From NCBI RefSeq assembly GCF_947492405.1, contig NZ_CANLMP010000006.1, positions 1 to 64,000 on the forward strand: DNA of 64,000 nucleotides, in the 5' to 3' direction. The stretch comes from an uncultured Aquimarina sp. GTDB taxonomy: Bacteria > Bacteroidota > Bacteroidia > Flavobacteriales > Flavobacteriaceae. The number at the start of each line of letters is the position of its first letter. Position 1 is the stretch's first letter. Of this stretch, positions 1 through 8,596 are shown piece after piece. Position numbers and translations under genes: made by a program. Below the pieces are notes generated by a model. It was given only the letters and a program-made list of their open reading frames with translations, was not told the origin of the DNA and searched no databases.

Positions 1-117
1 TCTAGCTCCTTCCTATAGGGAATAGTTCTAGCTCCTTCCTATAGGGAATAGTTCTAGCTCCTTCCTATAGGGAATAGTTCTAGCTCCTTCCTATAGGGAA
101 TAGCAAATAGCTATTCC
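1..117. repeat. Four tandem copies of a 26-bp repeat ending in a hairpin
   Basis: The unit starts TCTAGCTCCTTCCTATAGGG and repeats head to tail at 1-26, 27-52, 53-78 and 79-103, nearly without change. Each unit has an internal imperfect dyad (TTCC, TATAG, GGAA). The last copy runs into a perfect inverted repeat, GGAATAGC at 97-104 and GCTATTCC at 110-117, with a 5-base loop. The repeat may extend left of the window. There are no spacers, so it is not a CRISPR array. Function unknown. Confidence 0.9.
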
Positions 118-161
118 TCGGAACACTAACTTTTCTCATTCTCAAAATGTGTACAGAAATC

Positions 162-249
162 TCCTTGTAGCGGGAGTAAAAATGTAGATAACGTAGTTGA
201 TCTATACGATCATTAATTTAATTCGAAATCATCCTTGTAGCGGGAGTAA
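162..249. repeat. Dispersed 18-bp direct repeat (two copies)
   Basis: TCCTTGTAGCGGGAGTAA occurs exactly at 162-179 and 232-249, 70 bp apart. It lies in the non-coding 500 bp to the left of the first gene. No coding or RNA signal was recognised around it. The spacing and GC-richer composition compared with the flanks suggest a recombination remnant or a protein-binding element (inference). Confidence 0.8.
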
Positions 250-503
250 TTCCTTATTGGATTTGAGGTAAAAACCATCTATAAATTGATGTAATCTGGT
301 AATATCCCGTGATTTATACCTTCAAATATAGCTACTCTTTTTTAATTTTCTATTTCCCTAATTCTCCTATCGTTGCCAAAAGAAAAGTTAAAAAAACAGT
401 GGAATTCAGGCTAGGCTAATAATAACGGGGTTTCCCAATTTATACCCTATATAAATTCACGTTCCAAAACTGTAGTAAAAGTAATTTTACCAGATGTACA
501 TAT

Positions 504-740
504 CTAAGCACTAATTGATCCAATTTTGCTAATATCATAACCAAGATTCCTTTCTCTAAGCTTCAAAGTTGTAACTCTGATTTCATATTCATACAACTCA
601 AGTATGGATCCTATTTCAATTGGAATGACAGTCTCCAGATCAAATAATCCTACTGCGTTTGACTCAATTATTGGATACGTAAATTCGTTATTTATAGTAT
701 CATAATAAAGTGTCATCAGACGAAACTTTTGGATTAACAA
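504..740 (-). CDS. Small hypothetical protein (78 aa)
   Basis: Reading frame of 78 residues with an ATG start. It has no signal peptide or membrane segment and I recognise no family. The sequence is mixed alpha/beta in character with several YxxxNNEF- and ELYEYEIRV-like stretches. It sits 32 bp downstream of the other minus-strand gene at 773-1069, so the two probably share a transcript. The neighbourhood of small orphan genes fits cargo of a mobile or variable region (inference). Confidence 0.55.
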   Translation of the reverse strand: MLIQKFRLMTLYYDTINNEFTYPIIESNAVGLFDLETVIPIEIGSILELYEYEIRVTTLKLRERNLGYDISKIGSISA

Positions 741-772
741 TATAAAAAGTGATAACTGTATTTTAGTTAAAC

Positions 773-1069
773 TTACTGCCTTTCACCAACTAAAATATGT
801 AGAAATGTAATCCCTTTATGATGATCCCAAGTCACCTTTTTAACTTCCCATCCCTCATTAGTCTCCACCCAATCAAAGACATTAAATTCTGTGTCATTAT
901 CTTTAAATACTTCGTTGGGTTCATAGTTTTCTTTTATGAATTTTGAAATATTAATGGCTTCGCCTTCTCTTGGAAAACCCTCCCTATTAACCCAATTGAT
1001 GGTAAGCTCACGCTTCCCTGCATTATATAATGCTGTCTTACTCCAATTAATACTGAAATGTACCTCCAT
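773..1069 (-). CDS. Small hypothetical protein (98 aa)
   Basis: Frame of 98 residues from an ATG. It is soluble, charged, and rich in Trp near the end (DWVETNEGWEVKKVTW), which looks like a compact beta-rich domain. No family recognised. The gene lies directly upstream of the 78-aa gene on the same strand and probably forms a two-gene unit with it. The upstream neighbour at 1134 is on the same strand but about 65 bp away. Confidence 0.6.
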   Translation of the reverse strand: MEVHFSINWSKTALYNAGKRELTINWVNREGFPREGEAINISKFIKENYEPNEVFKDNDTEFNVFDWVETNEGWEVKKVTWDHHKGITFLHILVGERQ

Positions 1070-1133
1070 ATGTGATTGTGGTTTATTATGATTGAATTAG
1101 TTTCCCCTTGAAACTAAAAAGTAATAGTGCTCT

Positions 1134-1733
1134 CTAATTGATCTTGAAATTGCTGCAGTAATTATATCTTGTATCATTTTCCAACTCCCAAGCTCCATAC
1201 TTCTCAGGATTCCATTCCTTTTGAGACTTATGTTTTGAAATATGATCATGTAATTGCTCTAATTCCTGAAAAGATGTTCCGCATTCAGGACATTTATAAG
1301 GTTGTGGTGTAAAGCGAACACCAACCCTAATAGCTCTTTGTATTTCTAAGACTTCATCGGAAAGTATAATATCCTCTTTTTCTGCATTGTCATTCACATT
1401 ACTCTTTTTAAAAAAAAGATGACAAAAGCTAAAAAGCGTAGCGGACTGAACAATACTTATAAGTATGCTACTTATAACACTTTCTGGCATAAATTGATAC
1501 ACCAAATTATGTGCTAGCGTAGCAAAAAGATACACAAAAGCAGTTTTTAACCATCCTTTGACGGTAAAGATTAAAATAGCCAAATCAACGCCCAACGAAT
1601 AGCACCACGAGAACCAAGGATGGTCGTAATGACTATTGGCTTCAAAAACGTACACTGTGTGCGCAATTTGCGGAATCATTAGTATTGCCATTGCTATGAT
1701 TCCAAATAAATCTTTTTCAATTAAATTTTTCAT
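1134..1733 (-). CDS. Membrane protein with a C-terminal C2H2 zinc-finger motif
   Basis: Start set at the ATG beginning MKNLIEKDLFGI; upstream in-frame starts (1745 ATG, 1799 TTG) would add an unlikely hydrophilic tail. The N-terminal ~110 residues hold about four hydrophobic segments. The C-terminal part carries a C-x2-C ... H-x3/4-H unit (KCPECGTSFQELEQLHDHIS followed by KH), i.e. a classical C2H2 finger, which is uncommon in bacteria. The finger should lie in the cytoplasm if there is an even number of membrane passes. I infer a DNA-, protein- or metal-linked membrane role typical of mobile-element accessory genes; no specific function can be given. Confidence 0.6.
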   Translation of the reverse strand: MKNLIEKDLFGIIAMAILMIPQIAHTVYVFEANSHYDHPWFSWCYSLGVDLAILIFTVKGWLKTAFVYLFATLAHNLVYQFMPESVISSILISIVQSATLFSFCHLFFKKSNVNDNAEKEDIILSDEVLEIQRAIRVGVRFTPQPYKCPECGTSFQELEQLHDHISKHKSQKEWNPEKYGAWELENDTRYNYCSNFKIN

Positions 1734-1904
1734 GTTAAGCCCCATTAGTATTTGTGAATACTTGTTAATTAATTTTGTGCAAGGCAGACAAGAAAACATT
1801 CTTGCCCTTGCTGTTGAGTTTTGGAATTAGTTAGTTGGAAATTATAGTGGGTAAGCTGTTGTAAATTTAACAGTATATCTTAATCAAAAACAAAAGGTAT
1901 ACTC

Positions 1905-1922
1905 GACTTTTCTGGAAAAGTC
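1905..1922. other. Short hairpin in a 320-bp non-coding stretch
   Basis: GACTTTT-CTGG-AAAAGTC is a perfect 7-bp stem with a 4-base loop. The surrounding 1800-2122 also has short dyads around GGTAATACC (about 1955-1975) but no gene that I can support. It could be an operator or terminator for the neighbouring minus-strand gene's upstream region; no U-tract follows directly. Confidence 0.4.
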
Positions 1923-2122
1923 ACCCTGTTTTTCGTGAAAATCGATAAATTATATGGTAATACCGTATAATTGGTGTGGATTTTGTGTTAATGTAATCTT
2001 AAAATGAAACATTATGATGGTAAAACTGTCAATTAGACGGTAACATTTTCCTGAGTAATGACACTATTAAATACACCGAAAATGTAAACTTTATCATTCA
2101 CACATAATTAATTTTTTACTAA

Positions 2123-2458
2123 ATGGGGCTAGTTATAAGTACAGATAGAAAACCTGATGTTGATACTATGTTATCATCAATACCTAAAATTCAACAATGG
2201 AAGGATATTATAATAGGAGATATCCTTAAATTTATTAAAAACGCTTTACCTGATCTAAACAAACTAAAAAGTAAAGTAACCCTAAAAAAACCTGCTAAAA
2301 AACGGAATCTTTTGTTCATCTATTCGCTATATGAGGTTTCAAAAATGATCTCTTGGAATTTAAATCAAACCACTACGATTTTTGGATTGACATTTGTCAG
2401 ATCATCTCTTAAAAAGGAAGTGCTGTTTAAACACTATTGTTCCAAAATTAGTATGTGA
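2123..2458 (+). CDS. Doubtful hypothetical ORF (111 aa)
   Basis: An ATG-initiated 111-codon frame with an ordinary composition in its first 70 residues and a less protein-like C-terminus. No family, signal peptide or membrane segment is evident. It is isolated: 200 bp before the AraC-type regulator and 320 bp from the previous gene. It may be a degraded gene or a chance frame. Confidence 0.25.
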   Translation: MGLVISTDRKPDVDTMLSSIPKIQQWKDIIIGDILKFIKNALPDLNKLKSKVTLKKPAKKRNLLFIYSLYEVSKMISWNLNQTTTIFGLTFVRSSLKKEVLFKHYCSKISM

Positions 2459-2665
2459 TTCTCTATGGTTTTCAGAAGTAGCTACTTTGCTTTGAAAAAT
2501 TAAAGGTAGCTGCACGTATCAGAATAGTGTCTGCCGCACGCCATACTCATCTAAATGAACCTTTCACTAAGTCACAATAGCAATTAACTCAGGCTACATT
2601 GTTTTAGTTACAATATACTAATAGACTTAAGCCATTTTTCTTTACCGTTATAACAAACTAACCAT

Positions 2666-3763
2666 ATGTTCGGCACTCAAATCCACCCCATTACCTTTAC
2701 CATATTACTATTCCAAAGTATCGTATTATTTGCGCAACTAATTTTTGTGCTTTCCAGACCCAATGACCCATCAAGAATACGATTTTTACTGCTTATCCTT
2801 GCCTATGCAATTTTCACGCTATCTTCAGGATTATTTTCATCCGAAGACTTATCAGAAAGTACCATAATACCCTATATTTTATCAGTACTATCTCATATTG
2901 CTTTTGGTGTATACTTCATTTATTACATCTATGAAGAGTTTAATATTCGTCCTTTTAAGCAGTTCATTTTTGAGGTAAAATCACTGTTATTTATACTTAT
3001 CGGTTCCTTTATTGTCCTTTTTCTAATGTCTTATATAGTCATTGGAGATTTACAATTATCTAGATTACTGTTTTTAATGGTTCCATTGATTATGGCTTTC
3101 GCATTTTTATATAAACTAGGAAACGCATTGAGAAAGCTTTATAGAAAGGGAAAGCGTCTAACCTCCAGAATTTTTAAATACAGGATCATCTCCACTTATG
3201 TGGGGTTATTATCATTAGCGTTTTTACCAATACTATTGGTATTCTCTAACGATCAATGTCTGAAGGTTTCAGTTGTGAATTTCGGATTTGTACTGATGAT
3301 GATTACTTACATTATAGATTTTATATCACAAGCACAAAAAGAAGCCATTATTTTAGCTCAAATCTCAAAAAAAATTGAACCTATACAAGGTGTGATACCA
3401 ATAGCAGATGATATCATCCGCGATATTTCAGAAAAACTCCAACACTTTGAAATCAATCAGGAATATCTTGAAAGAAAAACTACCTCCACAAGTATTGCCA
3501 AAAAGTTTGGAACGAATTCTAAGTATCTCTCTAAAATAGTGACTATCAATACAGGAAAATCATTTCCTAAGTATCTAAATGATTTAAGAATCAATTATGT
3601 AAAGAATCGATTAAAGGAAGATGAGAAATTCAGGAATTACACCTTCAAGGCTATTGCGACGGAAATAGGATATACTACTGGTGAAGGATTTGCTAGAGCT
3701 TTTTATAAGAAAGAAAAAATTAGACTCTCAGAGTACATCAAAAACATAAGGGACAATAGGTAG
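2666..3763 (+). CDS. AraC-family regulator with an N-terminal membrane domain
   Basis: 365 residues. The first ~220 contain six or seven hydrophobic segments, with a Bacteroidota-style architecture of a multi-pass sensor part joined to a C-terminal AraC/XylS helix-turn-helix domain (about residues 265-365). The HTH shows the expected pattern: SIAKKFGTNSKYLSKIV for the first helix pair and FKAIATEIGYTTGEGFARAF for the second. In this family the membrane part is thought to sense a signal and the HTH binds DNA; the target is unknown. The gene stands alone and is convergent with the glycosyltransferase gene at 3812. Confidence 0.85.
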   Translation: MFGTQIHPITFTILLFQSIVLFAQLIFVLSRPNDPSRIRFLLLILAYAIFTLSSGLFSSEDLSESTIIPYILSVLSHIAFGVYFIYYIYEEFNIRPFKQFIFEVKSLLFILIGSFIVLFLMSYIVIGDLQLSRLLFLMVPLIMAFAFLYKLGNALRKLYRKGKRLTSRIFKYRIISTYVGLLSLAFLPILLVFSNDQCLKVSVVNFGFVLMMITYIIDFISQAQKEAIILAQISKKIEPIQGVIPIADDIIRDISEKLQHFEINQEYLERKTTSTSIAKKFGTNSKYLSKIVTINTGKSFPKYLNDLRINYVKNRLKEDEKFRNYTFKAIATEIGYTTGEGFARAFYKKEKIRLSEYIKNIRDNR

Positions 3764-3811
3764 GATTGTCCCTTCACATGCTGCATAAAACCAAGAATAA
3801 CCGTATCCGTA

Positions 3812-4963
3812 TTACATAAAAATGTTTTTAAAATTTACCAGATTATCCTCATTATAAACACGATGATTCCAAACCCACTTTTTGGCCGTTTGACCAAGCT
3901 TTTTTCTATATTTTGGATGCTCTATTAATGCTATCAGTTTTTCCTCCCATTCTGGCAACTTCCAGGCAAGTAACCCATTTTGCTTATCATCAATTTCATT
4001 GCTAAATGATGAATGAGCAAGTGCGATTACAGGAACACCAATGGCAGCAGCTTCCAAAAACTTTATCGTGTTCGCATATGTGTAATAAAGTAAAGATCGC
4101 ATGGGAATCAATAAAATATCTAAATGTAAATTTTTTAAAGTTTGATAATAATCTAGAAAACTGACTGATTTTTGAAAGGTTATCTCGATTCCTTTTAACG
4201 GCTGATACCCACTTGGGTTTTTACCATTCCATCCGAATATTATTAGTTCCACCTTATCTTTGTATTTTTCTTTAATCCTTTTAAACAAAGGAAGAAAGTA
4301 CCTAAAATCTTTTGCATCCCTTATAGTTCCTATCATACCGATTCTGACTTTATCATCTTGGGGTTTTGCTATTGCGGATACACCCTCAAAGCCTACAGGC
4401 GAGATCAATGAAGGTAGTAAAAAGACTTCGATATGGTTTTGTCCATAGATAGTTAACCATTCCCTATATAACTTGCATAGTTCTTTGAATGGAGTAGTGA
4501 TGATATCCATTTGATCGATATTCTTTATTAGTTGTACCTGATCATATTTACTATATATGTCGTAATCCACGTGTGCTTTTGGAATCGTATGAATTTGACG
4601 CGTAATATCCATAACCAAAGATACCTCAGGGTTTATTACCTTAATGGCCTTGAATAAAAAGATATAATCTTCTGTGAGCATAGGAAAAATGATATAATCA
4701 GCCCATCGTATTTCTTCCTCTTTGATAGTATCTCTTCCAATGGTAAATTTTTTTGTGAAATCCCATTTTGTAACTGAAGTTACTCTGGTTTCAAACCCTT
4801 TTACAGCTCCCAATTCCAAAAAAGGAAGAATCATTCGATAATAACCATCTGAATTGAGTAACGGCGACACATATAATAACCGCGAGGTAAAATAAGATGA
4901 CTTTTCAATGGGTATATCCTTTCTGATTTCTGTTTTTTTTAATAAGTCTCTGATTTTTTTCAT
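3812..4963 (-). CDS. Glycosyltransferase, GT4-like (GT-B fold)
   Basis: 383 residues. The C-terminal half fits a GT4 Rossmann domain: RIGMIGTIRDAKDF around residue 205, KVELIIFGW, and the E-x7-E region with EAAAIGVPVIALAHS near residue 315, which binds the nucleotide-sugar. The N-terminal half contains the acceptor domain with LLYVSPLLNSDGYYRMILPF. Cytoplasmic, no signal peptide. It likely transfers a sugar from an NDP-sugar, acceptor unknown. It is an isolated gene upstream-adjacent to the mobile-element module, so it may be cargo rather than part of a capsule cluster (inference). Confidence 0.75.
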   Translation of the reverse strand: MKKIRDLLKKTEIRKDIPIEKSSYFTSRLLYVSPLLNSDGYYRMILPFLELGAVKGFETRVTSVTKWDFTKKFTIGRDTIKEEEIRWADYIIFPMLTEDYIFLFKAIKVINPEVSLVMDITRQIHTIPKAHVDYDIYSKYDQVQLIKNIDQMDIITTPFKELCKLYREWLTIYGQNHIEVFLLPSLISPVGFEGVSAIAKPQDDKVRIGMIGTIRDAKDFRYFLPLFKRIKEKYKDKVELIIFGWNGKNPSGYQPLKGIEITFQKSVSFLDYYQTLKNLHLDILLIPMRSLLYYTYANTIKFLEAAAIGVPVIALAHSSFSNEIDDKQNGLLAWKLPEWEEKLIALIEHPKYRKKLGQTAKKWVWNHRVYNEDNLVNFKNIFM

Positions 4964-5001
4964 CCCTTTATATTAATTTTATTTCCTTTCATTTTTACTC
5001 C

Positions 5002-5301
5002 TTAGATTTTAAAGGGCTCACCTTCAAAATACTTCTCGATCATTACATCGGTAGTACGATCATAAATGAGAATAAAGTTTGCCAAATCTCCCCATTCTGC
5101 TATTTTTTTATGAAACCACCCTAATCCTTTATTTGGCATAAAGTCTCTTGAGTAACTACTCTTCCAATCAAAAGAATAAAAATAACTGGCTTTATCTTTT
5201 CCATTAGGCCCTTTACCAGCCTTGTTCTTAAAGTAAACCACCATTTTATATCCGGAGTGTTCCTGAATATTCCAACGTTTTCTTTTTTTCCTTGTGCTCA
5301 T
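5002..5301 (-). CDS. Small basic hypothetical protein of the mobile module (99 aa)
   Basis: 99 residues with a very basic N-terminus (STRKKRKRW) and aromatic core (YFYSFDWKSSYSRDF, WFHKKIAEWGDL). Its ATG overlaps the stop of the upstream gene by 4 bp (ATGA type), so the two are translationally coupled. It is the last gene of a three-gene minus-strand set headed by the winged-helix protein at 5810. I do not recognise a family; a DNA-binding or mobilisation-accessory role is only inferred. Confidence 0.65.
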   Translation of the reverse strand: MSTRKKRKRWNIQEHSGYKMVVYFKNKAGKGPNGKDKASYFYSFDWKSSYSRDFMPNKGLGWFHKKIAEWGDLANFILIYDRTTDVMIEKYFEGEPFKI

Positions 5302-5789
5302 TGTGTAAAATGTTTAATTAATACGCGTAAAGGAATATCATCGAGGTATTGGATTCCCTGATACGCTCTTACCTGCACCTTATCTTGATGGAAGCCTATA
5401 CAAATCTGTAATTGCTCATCATCAGTTTGGTGGGTGGTTGCAAGTTGTTTTAAAAAGGCGTCGATTTTATGGACTACCTTTTCTTCGAGATCAAAAAGGT
5501 TAGAAGATGCTGTTCCAATAAACAAAGCCGTTAGCTTCCAAACCGCACTTCGCTTCACAAATCTTCCTTCCTGATATACACCAACACGAAAATTTACTAC
5601 GTCCTTAAAAATTCTAAGGATTAACCGATCTCTGGGAATTCCAGTTTCTTCTGACAATTCCGAAAAGTAGTTCGTAATATTTTGAGTGACTTTCGATTCG
5701 TAGCCAAAAACATCTACGTGCAAATGCTGCACTGCTTTTTTTAGTTTATCGGCTAATCGCGGACTTTTTCTGTGAGTTTTACTTTTCAT
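5298..5789 (-). CDS. Hypothetical protein of the mobile module (163 aa)
   Basis: 163 residues; basic N-terminus (KSKTHRKSPRLADKLKKAV) and predicted helices. No family recognised. It sits 20 bp behind the winged-helix gene and overlaps the following 99-aa gene by 4 bp, so all three are likely one operon. The region GIPRDRLILRIFKD resembles a helical DNA- or protein-binding segment but no motif is decisive. Confidence 0.65.
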   Translation of the reverse strand: MKSKTHRKSPRLADKLKKAVQHLHVDVFGYESKVTQNITNYFSELSEETGIPRDRLILRIFKDVVNFRVGVYQEGRFVKRSAVWKLTALFIGTASSNLFDLEEKVVHKIDAFLKQLATTHQTDDEQLQICIGFHQDKVQVRAYQGIQYLDDIPLRVLIKHFTQ

Positions 5790-5809
5790 AATATTTGTGA
5801 TATATTGAT

Positions 5810-7180
5810 TTAAAATTCATTTTGTAATAAAGGGGAACAGGCAGCATAAAAGCGATCTAGTAGTTCTGGAATCTCCAACTTACTGATACGCTGCTCACAT
5901 TGTCGGAATAATTCCATTCGTGGAATACCTTCTCCCGTATCTTTTTGTTCGTTTCGCTTGAACTTTCGAATTTCCCTTACAGCAATTCGTTGTAATTGTA
6001 AAAAGCGTTGATGTTCTTGGTCTTTGCGATACCACTGTTTTGATTTTCTAAAACCATGCTTGTTATCGATATTAAAAAATTGGTAAGGCAATAGCACAAA
6101 ACGGTGGTCAGGATCTTTGTTGATATAATTCCCAACGATATGAATTCGTCGTTTGTACTGCCGATGCGCTTTTTCCAACGCTAGGGGTTTGACAGATTCA
6201 TACCATTTGTAGACTAAGTTTAGCCCAATGTTTTGCTGTCGTTTACTCAGCCATACATCCTTGTACAACACTTGTTGGGAAAGCTGCCAAAGCTCCAAAG
6301 CATATTTCGATAGGAAAGCGTGGCGGGTGGCTTGGGAAGGGACATTCTTATCCTTTTCAGCTGTTGGTTTGACTTCAAAATTTTGCGCGCCAGTTTGCTT
6401 TTTTTGCAAAATTTCTTCGTCATTTTTCCAATCTTCCCGCCAAGCATCTTTCCTTCGTGCTTCTTCAAAAGGGTCTTTCCTTCGTGCTTCTTCAAAAGGG
6501 TCTTTCCTTCGTGTTTTTTTAGTGTCTTTTATAGGTTTTTTACCGGTTAACGCAACACTTGTGAGCGGTAGCGAACTCCTTCTTGGTGGTTTATCAGTGG
6601 TTTTATCTGTGACTCCAAGACCTTCGCAAGTACTCAAAGCATCTTGGTTATCAACAAAATCAACAGCTATTATTCTATTATTTCTTTTATAAGTTTTTTT
6701 ATAAGGTTCAGTATGAGGACATTTTGTACTTTTATATTTTGTATTTAACTGATTATCAGCAGAAATAGTTTTTTGTGATTCTTCAGTCATTTTTGACTTC
6801 TCAACACGTCCTACCCCTTTTATCCACAATATTTTTGGATTTATAAACAGCTCATAGGGAGCATTTGAACCGTGCCAGATCTTCCGAGTAAGAATACCGG
6901 AAGCTAAAAGCCGTTTGATATGCCTTTTAATGGTTCGCTCACTGGCATGAGTCAACTTTGAAAGCTGCACATTATTAGTTCGCAAAGAAGGTAATTGCTT
7001 AGGATCAATAGGAGTGATTTTATCTGCTTTCTGTAAAAAAGCCCCATACACCCTAATGATTTCTTTCATAGTAGCTACCATCGATTGACGTACTTTGTTA
7101 CCTATATCTTCCTGATCTTGGTTAAATGCAACCACATAACTATCCAAAAACTGGAAGGAAGGAGAATAATTAATAATCAT
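5810..7180 (-). CDS. Winged-helix replication-initiator-like protein with internal tandem repeat
   Basis: 456 residues. Residues ~60-115 form a winged-helix/HTH (LRTNNVQLSKLTHASERTI then KRHIKRLLASGILTRKIW). The middle is a charged, low-complexity linker with a tandem RRKDPFEEA peptide repeat (residues ~226-250). The C-terminal ~170 residues are basic and helical. Architecture and position next to a recombinase and small regulators fit a Bacteroidota plasmid/element replication or transfer protein, but no initiator signature is conclusive. It heads the operon that continues with the 163- and 99-residue genes. Confidence 0.65.
   Translation of the reverse strand: MIINYSPSFQFLDSYVVAFNQDQEDIGNKVRQSMVATMKEIIRVYGAFLQKADKITPIDPKQLPSLRTNNVQLSKLTHASERTIKRHIKRLLASGILTRKIWHGSNAPYELFINPKILWIKGVGRVEKSKMTEESQKTISADNQLNTKYKSTKCPHTEPYKKTYKRNNRIIAVDFVDNQDALSTCEGLGVTDKTTDKPPRRSSLPLTSVALTGKKPIKDTKKTRRKDPFEEARRKDPFEEARRKDAWREDWKNDEEILQKKQTGAQNFEVKPTAEKDKNVPSQATRHAFLSKYALELWQLSQQVLYKDVWLSKRQQNIGLNLVYKWYESVKPLALEKAHRQYKRRIHIVGNYINKDPDHRFVLLPYQFFNIDNKHGFRKSKQWYRKDQEHQRFLQLQRIAVREIRKFKRNEQKDTGEGIPRMELFRQCEQRISKLEIPELLDRFYAACSPLLQNEF
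6451..6513 (-). repeat. 27-bp coding tandem repeat
   Basis: The 27-bp unit beginning TCCTTCGTGCTTCTTC (plus strand) is repeated exactly at 6451-6477 and 6478-6504, with the first 9 bases of a third copy following. It is in frame and codes the peptide RRKDPFEEA on the minus strand. Such a repeat can gain or lose units by slippage without breaking the frame, giving a linker of variable length. Confidence 0.85.
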
Positions 7181-7286
7181 AATGCTAGTAATATTTCGTG
7201 TTAGAAAAACAGCAAACCAATCCTTCTACACTATTTGTCATAAAAGGAATAATAACTGCTCTTACCTATGTATTAAATTAGTAGTG

Positions 7287-7421
7287 TTAATGATCACCTG
7301 AAAACACAAGTTCTATATGGTGAATATGGGTTATAGATGGTCTTTTACGCTTTTTAAAAGCCCTGTGGATATTACGAAGTACTTCGCTTCTGGTGGATTC
7401 TTTAATTCTTAATATTTTCAT
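7287..7421 (-). CDS. Very small basic protein (44 aa)
   Basis: ATG at 7419-7421 on the minus strand opens a 44-codon frame (MKILRIKESTRSEVLRNIHR ...) ending with TAA at 7287. It is highly basic (FKKRKRP) with a His-rich end (ITHIHHIEL). It fills the otherwise empty gap between the winged-helix gene and the small HTH gene and runs in the same direction as both. Its protein-like composition supports a real gene. Function unknown; a nucleic-acid-binding role is inferred from charge. Confidence 0.5.
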   Translation of the reverse strand: MKILRIKESTRSEVLRNIHRAFKKRKRPSITHIHHIELVFSGDH

Positions 7422-7464
7422 AGTTTCCCCAAACTTTATATGATATTACTCTGTTTATACATTT

Positions 7465-7737
7465 TTAGCGCTTTAACAAGTCCAACTCTAATTGAAGAAT
7501 TTTATCTCCTCTATCTTTTAAAGCTTTGCGTTTAGCCACTGCTTCTTCATTCAATGTGATAACACATTCAATTAACTTATCTTGATTGTAGGTTCTCAGG
7601 TTTTTACCTTTTAGAAACCTCCAGACTGTAGGTCGTGCTAATCCAGAGTGTTCTATTAATAGTTTTAAAGGCTCTTTGTAATAGTGATACAACAAATCAA
7701 TCTGCTTTTGAAACTTCCTTTTTGTGTACATCCTCAA
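7465..7737 (-). CDS. Small HTH regulator (90 aa)
   Basis: 90 residues. LLIEHSGLARPTVWRFLKGK is a clear helix-turn-helix with a recognition helix (PTVWRFLKG), and the last third is a charged helix. It is divergent from the 168-residue gene at 7991, with three palindromes between them, so it may repress one or both promoters. No inducer domain is present. This layout is like the control region of a prophage or conjugative element (inference). Confidence 0.7.
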   Translation of the reverse strand: MRMYTKRKFQKQIDLLYHYYKEPLKLLIEHSGLARPTVWRFLKGKNLRTYNQDKLIECVITLNEEAVAKRKALKDRGDKILQLELDLLKR

Positions 7738-7842
7738 ATACGTTTTTAAGTGAATAATTAATTTTTAGGTTATTTTTTAGTTACATATTAGTTATATTTT
7801 TTATATTTGCTTCCAACAACGAATAAATCAACTCTAATAACT

Positions 7843-7958
7843 AACAGATAAACAATTAATATCTGTTTAAATACAAATTTAGATATTATTTAGTTATAAA
7901 ATAACTAAATAATATCTAGTTGAAACGAATTAATACCACAACTATCTGTTTTACAGAT
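7843..7958. promoter_or_regulatory. Nested palindromes in a divergent control region
   Basis: Three perfect dyads lie between the divergent genes at 7737 and 7991. Dyad one: AACAGATA (7843-7850) with TATCTGTT (7860-7867). Dyad two: TAGATATTATTTAGTTA (7880-7896) with its complement (7902-7918), a 17-bp arm with a 5-base loop. Dyad three: ATCTGT (7944-7949) with ACAGAT (7953-7958). Dyads one and three share the half-site ATCTGT, and TTAGTTA recurs at about 7775, 7786 and 7890. They are probably operators for the flanking HTH proteins, or an origin-like set of initiator sites. Confidence 0.7.
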
Positions 7959-7990
7959 GTTAACATTTATTTTTTTAATATAACTTTAAC

Positions 7991-8497
7991 ATGAGTGAGT
8001 TTGATATTATAGATACACAAGTCCTGAAAATGGTAGATTACCTTATCGATTTACACCAAAAAACGGGCACAAACAAAGAATTTGAAAAGGATTATGCTTT
8101 TGGATATAGATTCTACATTAGTAATAAATACGTCGTTGAAGAAATGAGAGCTAGTAGAAAAAAAGAAACGAAGCCGAAACACGCCCCACAAATGCTAATG
8201 ATTAACATGGCTAGATATTTTAATATTGACTTTAATTATTTCTACAATCCTAATATTGAAGCTAAAGATGGATTCTTATCCAATGAAACAAACTTGGCAT
8301 CATCCCAAACAAGCGACAAAACCGCAGCGGATCTAAACAATGAAGTAAAGCATTATAAGGATGAAAACAGCCAACTCCGTAAAGATATCTTGCAACTCAA
8401 TAAAGAATTAACCGATTGTCATAAAGTTGCCTTTGAAGCGCAGAAAGGACAGACAGAAGCACTTAAAGAACTATTGAGCTTAAAGAGTAATTCTTAA
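7991..8497 (+). CDS. Element regulator-like protein with C-terminal coiled coil (168 aa)
   Basis: 168 residues. The N-terminal ~95 are helical (FEKDYAFGYRFYISNKYVVE) and resemble the helical N-terminal regions of small DNA-binding proteins; residues ~112-160 (DLNNEVKHYKDENSQLRKDI) have heptad character and are likely a dimerising coiled coil. It is divergent from the HTH gene at 7465 and preceded by the palindromes. I infer a DNA-binding regulator; there is no certain HTH match. Confidence 0.6.
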   Translation: MSEFDIIDTQVLKMVDYLIDLHQKTGTNKEFEKDYAFGYRFYISNKYVVEEMRASRKKETKPKHAPQMLMINMARYFNIDFNYFYNPNIEAKDGFLSNETNLASSQTSDKTAADLNNEVKHYKDENSQLRKDILQLNKELTDCHKVAFEAQKGQTEALKELLSLKSNS

Positions 8498-8596
8498 CTC
8501 TAACATATAGACAACAAAATAAACTGACACTAGTTTAAAGAAATAGCATAAAGGCTACTATGAAAAATAATACTATATTTATATTTATTAAAAGCG

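Noticed and set aside
1..104. CRISPR array
   Set aside because: Units abut without spacers and no cas gene is present.
6228..6692. ORFs in other frames over the winged-helix gene
   Set aside because: They are shadows of a repetitive, biased coding sequence on the minus strand.
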